A stretch of 64,000 bases of DNA from Apostichopus californicus (GCA_020650975.1 JAIPMN010006237.1:22435-86434), one strand, 5' to 3'; positions 49,293 through 63,060 are shown, counted from the stretch's first letter. A program made the numbers and translations. Notes: a model not told the origin generated them from the letters alone.

Positions 49293-52200
49293 ATTCTGTT
49301 AACAAGAACAGTATGGCTAAGTTTAGTGAAGAGGAGTATAAAAAACAGCTGTGGCCTCCTTTAGAAGAAGCTGTTAAAATGCTGTTGGTTCAACAACCTG
49401 GAGTTTACTTGAAGATATCATATGAAGAAATGTACAGGTAAAAAGCACCAGCTCAAGTGTATTATCTTGGAATGAGATGATTTAAGGTCACCTCTTTGAT
49501 AGTTTGCATATCTTTTTTGTAATAGGAACCTATTATATACTTGCATCCTGTGTTTAACCATAAAATATACCAGAGGATCACCTTGCAGTATTGGCACTTG
49601 TGCTGGGAACAGATAAATGCTACAAAGTATTAATATGCAGATGATCATAATTATATCATGATTTAGCTTCATTGATCACATGTAAATTTATGTTTGATAA
49701 AACTGGATATAGAATTGTTTATGAGCATTTAAAAATTTTCTTTCCTATTTTCCTGATACTCTGCATTTTCAAGATAGTAAAATGAAGGTCTTAGTATTTT
49801 GTATTCTTTGTAAGTTTTAAATTTACAGATATTTTTATAAATTATATATGTTTTTTCCTTTACAGGCATGTTTATACCAGTGTGTGCAATCAACACTCAG
49901 CTTTAATCTATGCAGATTTATTGAGTCTTCTTTGTGAGCAGCTGGCAAGGTTCAGTGATGACTTGGAGGTAACAATTGGCTCATTTATTCCTCAAGAAAT
50001 CATCATAATTGTGTCCAAAAGTACTTTATACCATCTTAAAATTGTTGATCAACATTAAGAGGTATGAAAAATAAGATTGATATTAATTGAAAGATTTCCT
50101 ATCAGTGAGTAGGTGACAAGTATTTCTATAATTTTGGGACCAATAGAGATTACCTCATAGTACAGCTGAATACACTATTATAAGGATATACCTGGATGTA
50201 CTGGACCAGTTATTCTGTAGCGAAGTGTATGCTTAGTGTCATTGATCAACTCTTTTGAGTTAATCAGCTCTATCCTTTAGTCTGGCTGCCTCCTCCATAG
50301 TAGAACCTGGCATCGCTGAAAGAATTGAGTTGCAGAGCTCTCCAGACGGCAGTTTGTATCTACTCATAGAGTGTTTAAAATATTCTTTAGTGTGTTGGCT
50401 GCTCTAAAGTCTCTGACTTGTGTAATATGTTAACCATTCATTTATACTGTACAGTAAAGTATATTATCTATCCCGTGTTGTTACATGCTAGATATTTCAG
50501 TTTAGATGGACAATGGCATTGCTGTTTGGGCTACATGTTTCATGTGATGGCTGCAGGTATTCTGTCTTAGCATGCCACTGCACTGGTAGACAACTGACAG
50601 AACACTCCCATAGACTAGCTGTAATGTGCGGCATGTTAGATGCACAGCAGTACCTGGAGGGTTTAGTTGGATTGCAGCATTATATGTTTCACTGTACCTA
50701 GCATGCAGGCTGGTCTAAATACTCAGCATGTGGGTTTATATACGCTAGTAGGCAGCACCTCCTCGTTGTTAAAGTAGAGCTGTATTGCAGCATGTCAGGC
50801 ACTCAGCGGCACCCGTACGTTAAGCAGACCGTAGGATGACTGTTAGCACTATGATGGCTGGTCCGTAGTTGTTCCACGCTGACTGTTCTAGTGGACAGCT
50901 GTCTGATCTCTCATACACTTGCTGTGTTGTAGCAATGTTAAGTGCTCAGCAGTACTTACTAGCAGGTTGGTTGGATTGCAAACTGCCTTTGCATTGTGAC
51001 ATGGTGGTTGGTCTGTATATATCATGCTGGCTGCACTAATAGACAGCTAAATTACTCTGTGTGTTAGGCAGTAAGTTGGATTACAGTTTAACATGCTGCT
51101 GAGTTGGGTTTGCTAGTGCTTATTATGATAGCTGCTCTTTTGCAGACTTACTGCTCTCTAGTGTGACAGCTGTTCTCTATTGTGACAGCTGCTGCATGGT
51201 GATAAGTTGTGACAGTTGTAGCTTTTATTTATTATGTCTTTCATTGATCCACATCCCTACCTTCTGTTTTCCTTGTCAATTTCAGACGTTAACCGGTGCA
51301 AACTTAGTGGAAAACTTTCACACAGGACTGAAACGATTTACCCAAGCCATCGGTTGTATTGTTCCCATTTTTGCATATCTGGTAAGCATATGTACTTAAT
51401 GGTTATTTTTTCTTTTGGTATATTTATATCAACATGCGGTTTCTGAAAAAAAAGAATAATAATAATAATAAAAAAGAATACAAAAATAGTGCTACTAGCT
51501 TGTATGAATTGTGTTGAATTATGCAAGCATATTATGCCTTAATGCTGTCCATTCAGTTTTCTACATTATAGCATTTTTCATTATAGTCCAAATTTTACAA
51601 TTTTGGTTCATGACTTTATGTAGCCCTAACAGTGACCCTTGTATGGATTAGCATTCATTCTTAGTTTCTAGTACAGTAAGTTTTTTTTTAATAATCTTCA
51701 ATAACTTTAAACTGGTCCATCAGTTTTTGATATTTCATTTTTCAACCCTCTCTGTAAAGTAGCACAGTAGATTCTTCATGGAAATTACCAATTAGAACCT
51801 TAATTTCTTTGGTGAAGACACAAATTGTTTTGATCATTCTCTCAACTAAAATATTGAAAGTCTGTATTAACCATGTGCTCATTTGTTAAGTTGAGTTTTA
51901 TCTTCTTTTGTCATCCAGAATAGAACCTATGTGACGTTACAGAGAAAGTCAGATTTGAAGAGAGAGCTCTCCGCCATACTAAACACCACCATCGTGGAGA
52001 AGCATGTTCACAGAGTTTTAAGTAAGGAGGAATGATTATTTTAATATTCTCATCACAATAAACAGTGATCAATAGGAACGAGTTAGCTCTTTTATAGATA
52101 TTATTGAAAAATGTAGTAATTCTGATAGACTTTTAGTTTTAATAGGAAAAAAAACACAATTTTGATATGCTGGTTCGTCAGCGATGTCACAGATGATTGC

Positions 52201-55200
52201 TTGAGTTCACTCGTTAAAATTAAGACGTAAACAATGTCGGCAAAGGAAAATGCTACCAAGTTGGCTGGGTTTCCCATTTTTTTCTCTTTGTTTGATGCCT
52301 TTTGAATGTTTACCTTTAACATTCCCATTTGAAGGGGAAGAGCCAAAAAAAAGAGAAAAAACCATCTTCCTTCTAAGCTGCCAGCGGTTTAATCATGCAA
52401 TTAATGACATTGAAGGTAGGAACATTTCAGTGGCATATCAATAACAGTAATCTCCGTCCATCCTTTGCATACTAACCATATCGCACGAGCCTATGTTTGT
52501 ATCTCATTAAGGAAAATAACTTCTAAACCATAGATGCCCTCCCACCACATCTCAGAATTAATGACCAAATCCTCCAGTAAAAAAGCCTGGCATTATTGCT
52601 CTTTCTTCTCAAGATGATACATTTAGCTGGTATTTAGCATAAATTATTAGATGACGAATAACAAATTCAGACAAAGGCTTTATAGTTAAATGATGGCTGT
52701 AAGGAAAAAAAATACGATACTTTATGTTTTGGAGATGTATGTTATTCCATACGAAATCAGATCAACTAAACAAACAAACAAAATTAATCCCAAGTTTATT
52801 GTTCTTCTCTTACAAATTATATTAAATTACCTGTGATTATTGCAGGAGCTGTTAACAATTCAAATTCTTTCATCTAGGGTTATTCCTACAATTAGATTTC
52901 TTTTCCTTAATGGGAAGAATGTGAGCGTTCTGATTTGTAGTATCTTTGAAGACCAGAATTAAACTATTAAACATTTAATTAAGGACTGTATGTTTACTTC
53001 TATGTTGATCCTTTATAATAATAAGCTGTTTCTTAATAATCAGCTCAATTTCTCCCCAAAAAAAGAATATATATGTATTTTTAACTTTGGTTACAATTAG
53101 GATGTGGCTCACACTTATAACATATAAGTAATTTGCTATGAAAATGTTTTAAAAATTTTAGTGTAAAATTGCTTGACTGGACTTGTTTTTTTTATTGTTA
53201 TTGTTCATTTTGCCTAATTTCCTGCTTTGTTCCATAGGTGAGCTGGACTCCATACAAAGTCAGCCTTTCGGTTTCAATCCGTCCGCTGCTGCCGATCTCA
53301 TCGGTTATCTGTACGATGCGAGACCAGGTATTTAGGATCGCAAGTCATAATTAATGTGTATCGTTGCGGCAGTATCAATGCCTTGATCAACTCTCAGCAT
53401 AATATTATCAAATAAAGCTGGAAGCGTAAAGCTGAAAACTTCTCGCTCCCTACTAAAGTAGTAAACTGAATCGAGAGGGGGTGTTTTGGGACTGCAAACA
53501 AATTTTGTCAATGTCAATATTGTTGGCATACTGAAAATAAAAATATGAACACATGCACAAACATAAAAACATATGAGATCTGCTAGTCTGTTGGAAGGTT
53601 ACTCATTTATTAAAATAATATATCTGTAATGATCCAGATCTGTTCCATTCTATATCCATCTCGAGGTTTGGTGAAGCCTTCCTCTAATTAAAAATTGTCT
53701 CGCCAATAAAACAAAAAAATCTCACCACTAGAAACTCTTCAAACCAAATTGGAAAATCAAAAAGCAAACGTTGTCACCATTTGAGGGTCTGTCATTGTAT
53801 CAAGTATATGAATTCAACAACAAAATACATCTGTATCCTCCTTAAAATCAAAATAAATTGAAAAAAAACCAAAGGACATTCCTTTAACCATTTCAGGCAT
53901 ATTCTAATTATAATAGAATATAGACTAATATCTTACATCGTTTAAAATGAAATAAAAGTAGCAGAAAGTGAAGACAACAAAACATTGGTGTGGAAATTTT
54001 TATTAATTTGTCATTTTGGCAGAGTGTTTTTCAATTTAGAATTTGGGACCTTCATGTTTCAATTGCAATAGCAAAAGGCTGAATATCATTTCACATTTTT
54101 CGCCACAGGCATGTTATGTTTCGTGAATGTCTATAAATAGAAGTACTTATGTGTCCATCTGACATTGATTGATACTGATATCAGTATCATCCTCCCTGGA
54201 ATGGGTTGACAATATTGTTGTCTCGTTTCATTCCAGTACCAACAACATCCTTAAAAATGTTGTTTAGAAAACAGCATTTTTTAGCAATCTTAACTTTAAT
54301 TCTTTTAAGTGTCTGAAATGAGCTTCATGCAACATGTTCTAGATGAATAATCAGGTCGTCAACGGTGAAAGGCTAAAGTGATCATAATGAACACTGATTA
54401 TGCATAATGGACAAGAACCATGTTTACATTATCTTTCTTCCATCTCGCTGATAAGTAGATGTGTAGTTCCATTTCTTATTTTCAGAAAATGAGATGAAAA
54501 CATCTCTCTTTTTGTTTTGTTCTAAGAACAGAAAGTTGGGGGGAAAAACAACATGATCTATTCTTTGGTTTATTTTGGGGTTTTCTCTGCTTTTTTACAG
54601 ATTTTGCCAGAATTCATCCTCACCTGTTCGCTAAATTCATCCCGAATATCCTCCCGCCCACACGAGAAGATGAACTGCCCATGTACATCAAGGAAACGCA
54701 ACAAATGCAACTGGAATTATTGACAAGTCAAGAGTTCAAAAGGTCAGTCCTGGGAACAATCGTTTATCATTACAATATGTCCCGGCGATTTTGCATGGTA
54801 GAATCTCTCGCAACCAATGTACATGTGCTTGATCATTTTGTAACTGTGAATAAGAGACAACCATAAATGAGTATAAACTGAAGTGTGTTATAACACACTT
54901 GACAGCAGATGCTACTCTGGAAAAATGACTAACAGACGAATCCATTACTCAAAGGCTGTTACAACTAATGACTGGTTAGGAGTCTAAACAACTTTCCTTA
55001 TGTATGACTAGTAAGTATACCTTGTAAAGATGGTTCAAATTGCAGATATTAAATATTTTGCTGTAAAATGTCATCCACTTTCTGTTACAATGTGGACAAA
55101 ATTATTGACAAAACATTTAGAGTAGTCTGGTTAGTCCAGTCAATCATTATGCATAGGATTGTGTGTTTAGTATTTTCTGTTTGTAAGTCCTTCTCAGTAG

Positions 55201-56442
55201 CAACTGGTCATAAATGTAACACATGTTAAGAAACTATAGCACACATCACTTTTAATTGATTAACGGGTACTCACATTTACCAGTTTTAACTGATTAAGAG
55301 AATCGGGTGAGTGATAACACAACACTCTCTACCAATTATAGGAGAGATAAATTCAATTGATAACATAAACTTGTACGTTGATTCACCAAAAGCCCACCCA
55401 GGAATGATGGAATTAGAAATAAGTATTAAAAAGTTTGCAAATTGAAAAAAAAAATTAAATTAAACTTTGGAGACACCATTTTCTGAATCTTTGAAATAGA
55501 TTTGGAATGAAGGGTCAGTAAGTCGATAAGTAAAGAAAACAAGCGCACCTTGACGATGTATTATTAATTTCATTAACTATCGGTAATTGATAACATAAAC
55601 TTGTACTTTAATACACCAAAGACCCACCCAGGAATGATGGATTGAATTTAGAAAGAAGCATTAAAAGTTTGCAAATTGAAAACAAAAACAAGGAAACCCT
55701 TTCAATTAAACTTTTTAGCCTCAGATTTTCTGAATTGGAATGAAGGGTCAATAAGTGGATAAGTAAAAAAACAAACGCAGCTTGACGATGTATAATTAAT
55801 TTCATTAAGGATCAGTCTTGTTTGCATTGGTCAGTTGTGCATTCTACGATATATCAAATTATAAAATATATATCAATTGTTGTTGAAGATAAAATGGTAA
55901 TTAGCAATATATAGTCAGTTGGTTCGGTTATGTTGTTGATATGTTATTATTTGGATGAAAACGTTGTTCTATGAAAGAAAGCCCTTCTAGGCTTCATGTC
56001 AATGTAAACATGCTCAAATAGTAACATTCGATATCTTTCTATGCAATCGAAATTGATACGCCCTTCAAACTTGGCAGTTCGTTACCTGAAGTGTCCATCA
56101 CAAAAGTCGGGCAGTTTGCATTGAATTTTCTATATTCTTACATCTAGGGAACAGGTAATCATATACTGCAAAAAAAAAAGCCCCCCCCCCAAAAAAAACC
56201 CCCAATGAAATTGGTATTTTATAACTTTCCTTTTTTTTGGTCATTCATTACAAGCCCTGTGTTTACAGTTTCCTTCTGCAGTAGTTTTCTCTCATCACAA
56301 GCTCCATAATTTTTTTCTTTGTTGCAAGTTTACTTTTGGGGGGAAAAGAAGGGAAAAATGTCATAGTTTATCTCCTTATTTTGACAGATTTGACAGTGGA
56401 AGGAAGCGAGGGTTAGACGATACTCCAGTGGTGAAGAGATGA
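49293..56442 (+). CDS. CACUL1: CACUL1-like CDK2-associated cullin-domain protein (7 exons seen, 5' start uncertain)
   Basis: Matches vertebrate CACUL1, a small protein with an N-terminal cullin-like repeat that binds and promotes CDK2. Exons: 49293-49437, 49866-49968, 51286-51381, 51919-52021, 53238-53327, 54601-54742, 56388-56442 (TGA at 56440-56442). All joints are in phase. Matches include WPPLEEAVKMLLVQQPGVYL with ISYEEMY (human WPKLDGAIDQLL and ISYEQIY), CNQHSALIYADL, AIGCIVPIFAYLN, VEKHVHRVL, LYDARP, LFAKFIPNILPP, and the basic tail FDSGRKRGLDDTPVVKR. From the internal Met (49313) it is 237 residues, against 369 in human, whose long Pro/Ala-rich N-terminus is not seen. A strong acceptor (pyrimidine run then AG at 49291-49292) implies a further 5' exon; an alternative unspliced start is at 49238. 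Confidence 0.92.
50520..51230. repeat. Highly diverged tandem repeat in CACUL1 intron
   Basis: Three or four loosely similar segments with recurrent blocks: GGTAGACAACTGACAG / GTGGACAGCTGTCTG / AATAGACAGCTAAATTAC, then GTTAGATGCACAGCAGTACC / GTTAAGTGCTCAGCAGTACT, then TTAGTTGGATTGCA / TTGGTTGGATTGCA / AAGTTGGATTACA. The region is GC-richer than the surrounding intron. No coding frame is conserved among the segments. Confidence 0.45.
53328..54600. other. CACUL1 intron, nothing recognised
   Basis: 1.3 kb between the fifth and sixth recognised CACUL1 exons. AT-rich, with no exon-like or repeat structure I can support. Confidence 0.5.
55357..55810. repeat. Two-copy tandem duplication, unit about 225-230 bp
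   Basis: Copies begin TTGATAACATAAACTTGTAC at about 55357 and 55587. They share CCCACCCAGGAATGATGG, TTTGCAAATTGAAAA, TTGGAATGAAGGGTCA and CTTGACGATGTAT. Divergence is moderate, with small indels. They lie in the last CACUL1 intron. Confidence 0.9.
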
Positions 56443-58600
56443 CAACGTTCCTTTGTCGTTTATCGATTCCTGAATATCTTTGGTCAATATGCACACGGTC
56501 GAAAGTAAATATTTCGCCTTTTGACTTCTGCTCGGACGAAGCATGGCAAACCATCAAATACGGAGAGAGCTATTAATAGACAGGTGGCATTCGTACGTAG
56601 GCTTTTAACCCGATGAAATATGGACAAGTTATATTCTCTCCCCGAATGTCTTCCCCAAAGGAACTTACTATCACAGTTAGGTATGAATTTATGGGTTTAT
56701 CCAATAGAGTGCTTTCTCCACGAACAAAAGAACACACTTCCTCGGCATATGTCCTTCACAAAGGAGATTTCGTATGGATGGTTCCCAGCGCAAGGGGTGT
56801 AGATAAGTGGGTTCCCAAAAGAGGGGCTGTCATCGCTAATGTTAAATTTGATATTTTGGGGGGGGGGGTTGCTTGTATCCTGTGTGCTGCATGCTTGTAT
56901 TTGTTTTTTTTCAGTACTATTTACTGTAATCAGTTTCAAGATTCCTACTGTGCATGTGGTCTGGTCAGTGTTATGTCAAGGGTCATGTCAGGGGTCAGGT
57001 CATGTCAAGTGGTGCAAACACAAACACAATTCGTATCTGTAGGTAATGTGCCAAGTACCCAGGAAATAATTGAGAAGATTTCCTCCTATGGTTCTTCCTC
57101 AGTGATTGCCAATGTTTTTTAAGTTTCATATTTTAACTTCATATCCTGAAGGATGTTAAGAAGTGTCTTTCAAATGACTTATTATAATTACCCATATGCC
57201 ATGAATTTGAAGAAGATAGGCCAGCCTGATAATCCGAACTTAAATGAAGAGTCAAGAGTATTGTCCAACTGGAGGTTCAAATGCCAGGATTCTTACCTCT
57301 GTTTTGTTTTCACATATGTAGTTTAGATTCCTGGAATGGCTTTACGAATTAAACATTTCACTATTCAGATGACTGGGCTGTCGTTAAAACCAGAGTGAAT
57401 ATCATATACATATGTAAATGCCAAGCTTTGTTACCGCAATTTTAGAGATCTATTGTTTGTGAGAAAGAGTCAAATTAAGTACTTTACAGAGCCAAAAAAA
57501 CCAAGAGGTGATCCTATAAGGAATAGTTTGCACACATGTAGAGGTTTGGTAAATAAGCTGGCAACGTAAACTTTTTCTTCCTCGTACTGTTTCTGGTTAA
57601 TTTTTAAGATTTTTTCAAACTTTTGGTGATTTAAAAAAAAAAAATTTTAAAGGAAGACTGTTGTAAATTATTTCATGATGTAACTTTTATAGTAAACTCA
57701 AAGAGTAAATAATGACCTGGTCAAATTTATTTCTGATGTGTTTTGGGGGTTTGTCAATAAGCTTTGAATCCTTCGAAATGAAGACATCTTTTGCTGTTTT
57801 ATTTATGGAATGTTGAAGAAAAAATTGAGGTAGAATTTTCAGTAAAAGTTTGATGCATACTGTACATTACATGAGTGGAAAATGACTCATTTTCATGAGG
57901 TGCGTAGAACTGTAAGAGTGTTGGCTTTTATTTGGTTAGTGAGTGATGAATTAAGACATGGATCATGCACCCCTGCACTGCTATTTTATGTCATTGAATT
58001 GCTCACTTAGTTATGAATGATAGTTAATAAAGAAGAAGATTTTGAGACATGTTCTTGTTCGTTAGATCGGCGTGAAACCAAAACGGATACCATGTCGTAA
58101 ACACCTGCTGTAAACGCATTTCAAATTTTAACTTTTCTTTCTCAAGTGACATTACCAACATGTCCGGGTTGTAGAACTAAATTAATTCATAAATTGAGTG
58201 TAATTTGTGATTGGCTTTGGAATCAAAGAAGGATTATAATGACAATAACAAAGTAATCGAGACCCAAGCAACAAGTTTGACTGATGAAAAATGATCTCTT
58301 GATGTCTTCCTGTGTTGAACTTACGCCAAGAGTTAAAATAAGAAATTTAGGCTTCTACAACTTCTAGGAGCAATTAATATAAATGTCTTCGATCTTTGAG
58401 GAAATTTTCTGACACAGCATTGCATGGTTTAAGTACTAAAGTAGTTGGACATCCCCCAACCCCCACCCCAACCCCTATTTGTCCTTTATTCCACACAGGT
58501 TTTTTGAAAATTCTTCACTATAAATTTGAAAAATGCCTGTTTTTAAGCCAATTAGTTTATATGAAGGACTTCAACGCTTACATTGTAATATTCTTATGTA
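56443..58600 (+). other. Probable CACUL1 3'UTR / 3' flank
   Basis: No recognisable exon follows the CACUL1 stop. AATAAA occurs at 58026-58031, and again at 59477-59482 just before an A run; either could end the transcript. A 169-codon open frame at 56613-57122 has no similarity I recognise and includes poly-G and poly-T encoded runs, so I leave it uncalled. Confidence 0.35.
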
Positions 58601-61600
58601 TTTCTTTTTAATATATATGTATATATACTGTGTATATTAATCTCTCCATTGTAATAGACATGTATTGCTATTAGTGCATTGACATCAGTGAGAAAATATT
58701 TCGGTGGAAATTTGTTCTTCATATTAATTGAAATACTGGCCAGAAGAATTGCAGTCCATTATACAAGATGGTGGGGGATGGTGGGGGGGGGGGGTAGCAA
58801 GTACATAGGCCTATTCCCCACTGGTCAGTGATTTTTTTAAGTTTTTCCTGTGCCACAGTGACTAATATTGTCTTGTGTAATTCCTCTGTTCCAGTCCGTC
58901 AATCGTCTGTCAGCCTGCTGACCTTCATTATAAGTTGAACGTTTCAGCAGATGGTCACTTGTAGCTTATGGAACGAACATATCAATGCGAGATGTTTGCC
59001 ATAGATACGTCCTTCAAAATCTTCCCGAAGAGTTGTGTTACTGATACAAGAGGGGGGCAAAAAGAGAGAACTCTAACAGAGAATTCTGACTGAAAATGTG
59101 TTCTATTCTACTGAGAGTCTTAACTATCTCAAAGAAATGCATGCTGTGTATTGATTTCTTCATGTAAATATTACAAACATAAGATCATAAAAATAGATGA
59201 CGAGAGAGAGAGAAAGATTTTGCTCTCAAGTGAAGTGGTGTGTAGTGACATGATTGATTATTTTATAATTGAAAACAGTACTTTGACCTGGAGTATAGGT
59301 CAGACTAACTTTTTTGATTTGTAATCCTGCTACCAAATTTCTTAATGAAAACAAAAACATTTTATCCTGTAAAGAGACCAGATATTGAAAGTTTCATTTT
59401 TGCATAAGGTAACAATGTACCCCCATGCATGATGAACACTTAAAATTTGTATTGTTCATTCTCCAGTAATGAAAGAAATAAAAAAAAAACAGTATTTTGT
59501 GTATATTTAAGAGATATTGGTGCTTGATATAAACCAATGAAAACGTTGTTTTACATTGTCATTGTCTTTTTTCATGCTGGCTTTAAACACCGAGGTACTG
59601 TTGTGACATTTAATACAGGCCCCATAGCAAGAAATTCTGTGATTGGGGGTTGTGGGGGCCAATTTAAGGAGGAGTACAATACTTTACACATTATGGTGGC
59701 AGAGGTGCTACAACGTTAATCCAACGCACCTATTGTTATAGTTTTAAGTCAACCGTTATACTGTATTATGCACCCCTCTCCCCTCCCACCCCCCCCCCTC
59801 GGGACCGCCTCTGCCTGTTGTGATCATCATGCTACCCACTTGTTAACACTTGTTCCCTTCCCTTATATGAATATAAGGACTTCTATTGGCCAAAACTTCA
59901 CGCTGTCAAGTTAACATAGGCCATGTGAAATTTACGCACATTGACAAAAACAAAAAAAAGATTTTTTTTCTTTGTCGGAGCTGTAAGACACGATACGTTA
60001 TTAATTCGATAGTTCAAATTTGAGCCCCCTGGCCGTTTCTGCCGATTTCCATTTTCCGCCGATTGACAAACAAACGTTTTGTACTTCAGGAAATTAAGAA
60101 TGGTTGAAACTCTGGTAACTGCAATTTTTGCGAAACATCACGACACATTTTCGCTAAAAATAGGTCACTTTCTATCAGAATGTGGACAGTTAATTGAAAT
60201 AATTTGCTATTGTTCCTTTCGGTGACAGCCTTCAAAATTTCACGAAAACATATTCTGGCAATTTTCCAGCTATATTCGTATAAAGAGGTGTATAAATCAT
60301 ACCACAATTAGAGTAGGCCTATAGTGTATACATCCGCTCAAAAGGTTAACCATTGTCGGGACAAGCCCTTACATCAGGGGGGGGGGTGGGTAGGAGCCGG
60401 AGGTGGCACTGGGGCACGTGCCCCCACTCTTTCCAAAATAGCAAATGTGCCCTACTGGCAAATAAAATGTGCCCCTTTATGAAGAACTGTCTTTTGGATA
60501 TCTTGTAAGCCTTTGTTAATTTTAATATAATATTTAAAATTTAATTTTAGTCTGTACATGCTATTTCTAAAATGGCATCCCATATCTTTTTGTAGCACGG
60601 TTAAAAATACACAATCTCAATAAATAGTATTGATAGCATACTAACACATCATATATATTTAAGTGATATAGCTGGTGTGTATCGGTTTATAGCATAACGA
60701 GTGGTGGTTGTGGAATGAGAAAGTGCCCCTCTGATGTTGTGCCTCCCCTCCCCCACTTTTTGGAAGCTTCCTACCCCCTGCCTAGCATAGACATACTACA
60801 GTGGCTTTGTCTCACATGTCTTCAGTCTTCATGCAGTTAATTTTTATGCTTAAATGTTGAAGTAAATGAAATAAACTAGTGATGGTGTCAAAATTCGGAG
60901 GGTCGTAGGTGATTAAAGGCATTTTAGAACTTAAATTCATTATAGTGGAGAAGGTAAATTCCGCAACGAGACCTGTCACTGGAGTTGGTGGGGTGGGTTG
61001 GGGGGGGGGGAGACTGCTATGCTAAACGTTTACCTTTTCTAGCTCAAAATGTAAACGGTCATGGAGGGTAATATTTGCAAGTTTCATGAAAGTAGAAATC
61101 ATCAGCTATCGTATGGTGGGGTAGGACATTGCCAGTTAAAACCTTCTACCTATGCTTTCTACCGACCTTGGAAAGTGACGGAATTAGTATGCAAGTCAAT
61201 GAAGTAATTAATTGTGGTAGCCTACCACATCTAACCAGACACAATCAATGACCGTGTAGTACAGTGTGGTGCATAAGTGAGAAAACGTTTTTTTCCCGAC
61301 TCCTTTGTATTGCTTACATAACATGTTACACTAGGTTACTTTAGTGACGCACACTGACGTCAGAATTGTTGACTCAATAATTAAAGAAACAATACCAATC
61401 GTAACATGTCACTGGGAAAACTCTCCGACCGTCTTCCGTTTAAGTGTACAGAATAAACAATCGCCATTAACTTTATGCAGTATAGGCCTAATTAGTTCAG
61501 AGGAAGAAAAGGAAATTCTGTGTTGTTTTTATACACTCAATCGTAAGTTTAAATTGCTTTTACCTTTATTGAAAATATTACGTTTTGTGCTTAAAACATC

Positions 61601-62940
61601 GGAAAGCCAAAGACCATCCAGGCTACTCCAAGTTCCTACTAAACATGAATATTTTGACCACATAAGTACATGTAATACACAAACACAGAGTTTTGAATTG
61701 ACATCGCCGTTATCAGAATCCCGGTCGGGTTCTTCGGGTCTCCATCATCAATAGCTACTATACAGTATGATATTAAATCAAATATCTGTCAATGTTCTCC
61801 TTGGTCAATGTCAATTTTCTTACCCATTTTTGTTTTCAATTAATTTTTGTTCTTTTCAACTTCCAACGGATGAAATATGAAAGCTGATTCACTGGTTAGA
61901 AATAGCGCGTTTTGAGCAGGAAAAACAAAACAAGAAAAACCCCTTGAGCGACAAAAGAAGAAAAGATGAGGGGGAAAAAATTGGCCCCATGTCAGATTTA
62001 TCAAAGGGGGAATGAAATTGACAGCAAACGATTAAACTTATAGGCCTACGTTCGAGTGCGATGACATGAAAAGACAAATGCTAAACTACAGAGGATCATG
62101 TCAAACATTTTCCACCTTTTCTTGTATCCACCCTCGAGCATTCAAAAGCAGATTGTCATGGTCACAAACTTGATAGAAGAGAATCCTGTGAGGGAGGTTT
62201 CTTGTTGTTGAAAACCCAACAATAACGAAATTGAAATTAAAAACTACAACAGCGGAGAGAGAGAGAGAGATGGTGATAGGGTTTACTGAAAATATCAGCT
62301 TCGAGATGAAGGGAAAATTCCCTCAGACATAAACGTATGAAAAGTCTTTATTCTAATAGTAAAACATTAGCACACTATAGATTTAAAACGTGTGCTTTGT
62401 TGTGACAGAAGAAATTCACGTGTAAAGATAAATGACTTAGTCGACACCAATTTCTCTCCTTTATTGGTTGTTATGACAGATTCGGTGCATTAGCTGCAGA
62501 TATAAATATAATGCGCATGCGTAGAACACGATAACAGGATATCCAACTCGAGTGACAAGATGCATTATATACTAAACGTTCGTGTTTATCAAAATGAAAA
62601 CAATGGAAGAAAAGATTGTGTGTTTCAGTTTTGACATTCTTACCCTTAACATATGGCACTCAAAACTTACTCAGAGGGTATATACAAAAGTTTTCATCCT
62701 TTTCAAATCAACATACAGATTTGATAAAGGCTACAAGATATGACTAATATAAGGTTTGATATTAAGTTAAAGTTAAGTGATTACCAAAGCTTGCTAACAG
62801 CGACAACATTATGTAAATATGGTTTTTGTCAAATATCATTTTAGAGAAATTTCACCATAATATATAAACAAAAAAATGCTGTAGAAAATCCACACGTTTG
62901 TTAATCAAATTCCCACCTTTGCTATAACCAAACCTATCGG
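58601..62940. other. Gene-poor right flank
   Basis: No gene recognised. It contains poly-G runs (58777-58795, 60379-60386, 61001-61010), a (TA)-rich stretch near 58610-58640, a short (GA)n near 62255-62270, and several TAGGCCTA palindromes. Repeated GTGCCCCT-type phrases at 60415-60480 and 60725-60780 look like parts of one dispersed repeat. A 136-codon open frame at 61344-61754 is unsupported. Confidence 0.4.
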
Positions 62941-62956
62941 ATGAATGATATATTGG

Positions 62957-63060
62957 AAATCAATCAATCAATCAATTGAAATTACATTTATATAGCGCCA
63001 ATATCAACAAAAGTAGTTCAAAGGTGCTATGAGACAGTTACATTACATTAACTATTGTAC
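62957..63060. repeat. Dispersed repeat fragment with a TTATATAGCGCC core
   Basis: AATCAATCAATCAATCAATT is followed by TTTATATAGCGCCAATATC and TTCAAAGGTGCTATGAGAC. The TATATAGCGC / CAAAGGxGCT pairing is a widespread repeat signature that I recognise in style from marine deuterostome genomes. The ends are not resolved. Confidence 0.45.

Noticed and set aside
56613-57122. 169-codon plus-strand open frame after the CACUL1 stop
   Set aside because: No recognisable domain, encoded poly-Gly and poly-Phe from homopolymers, no splice context; more likely 3'UTR or flank.
61344-61754. 136-codon plus-strand open frame
   Set aside because: No similarity I recognise and no supporting gene structure; a chance frame cannot be excluded.
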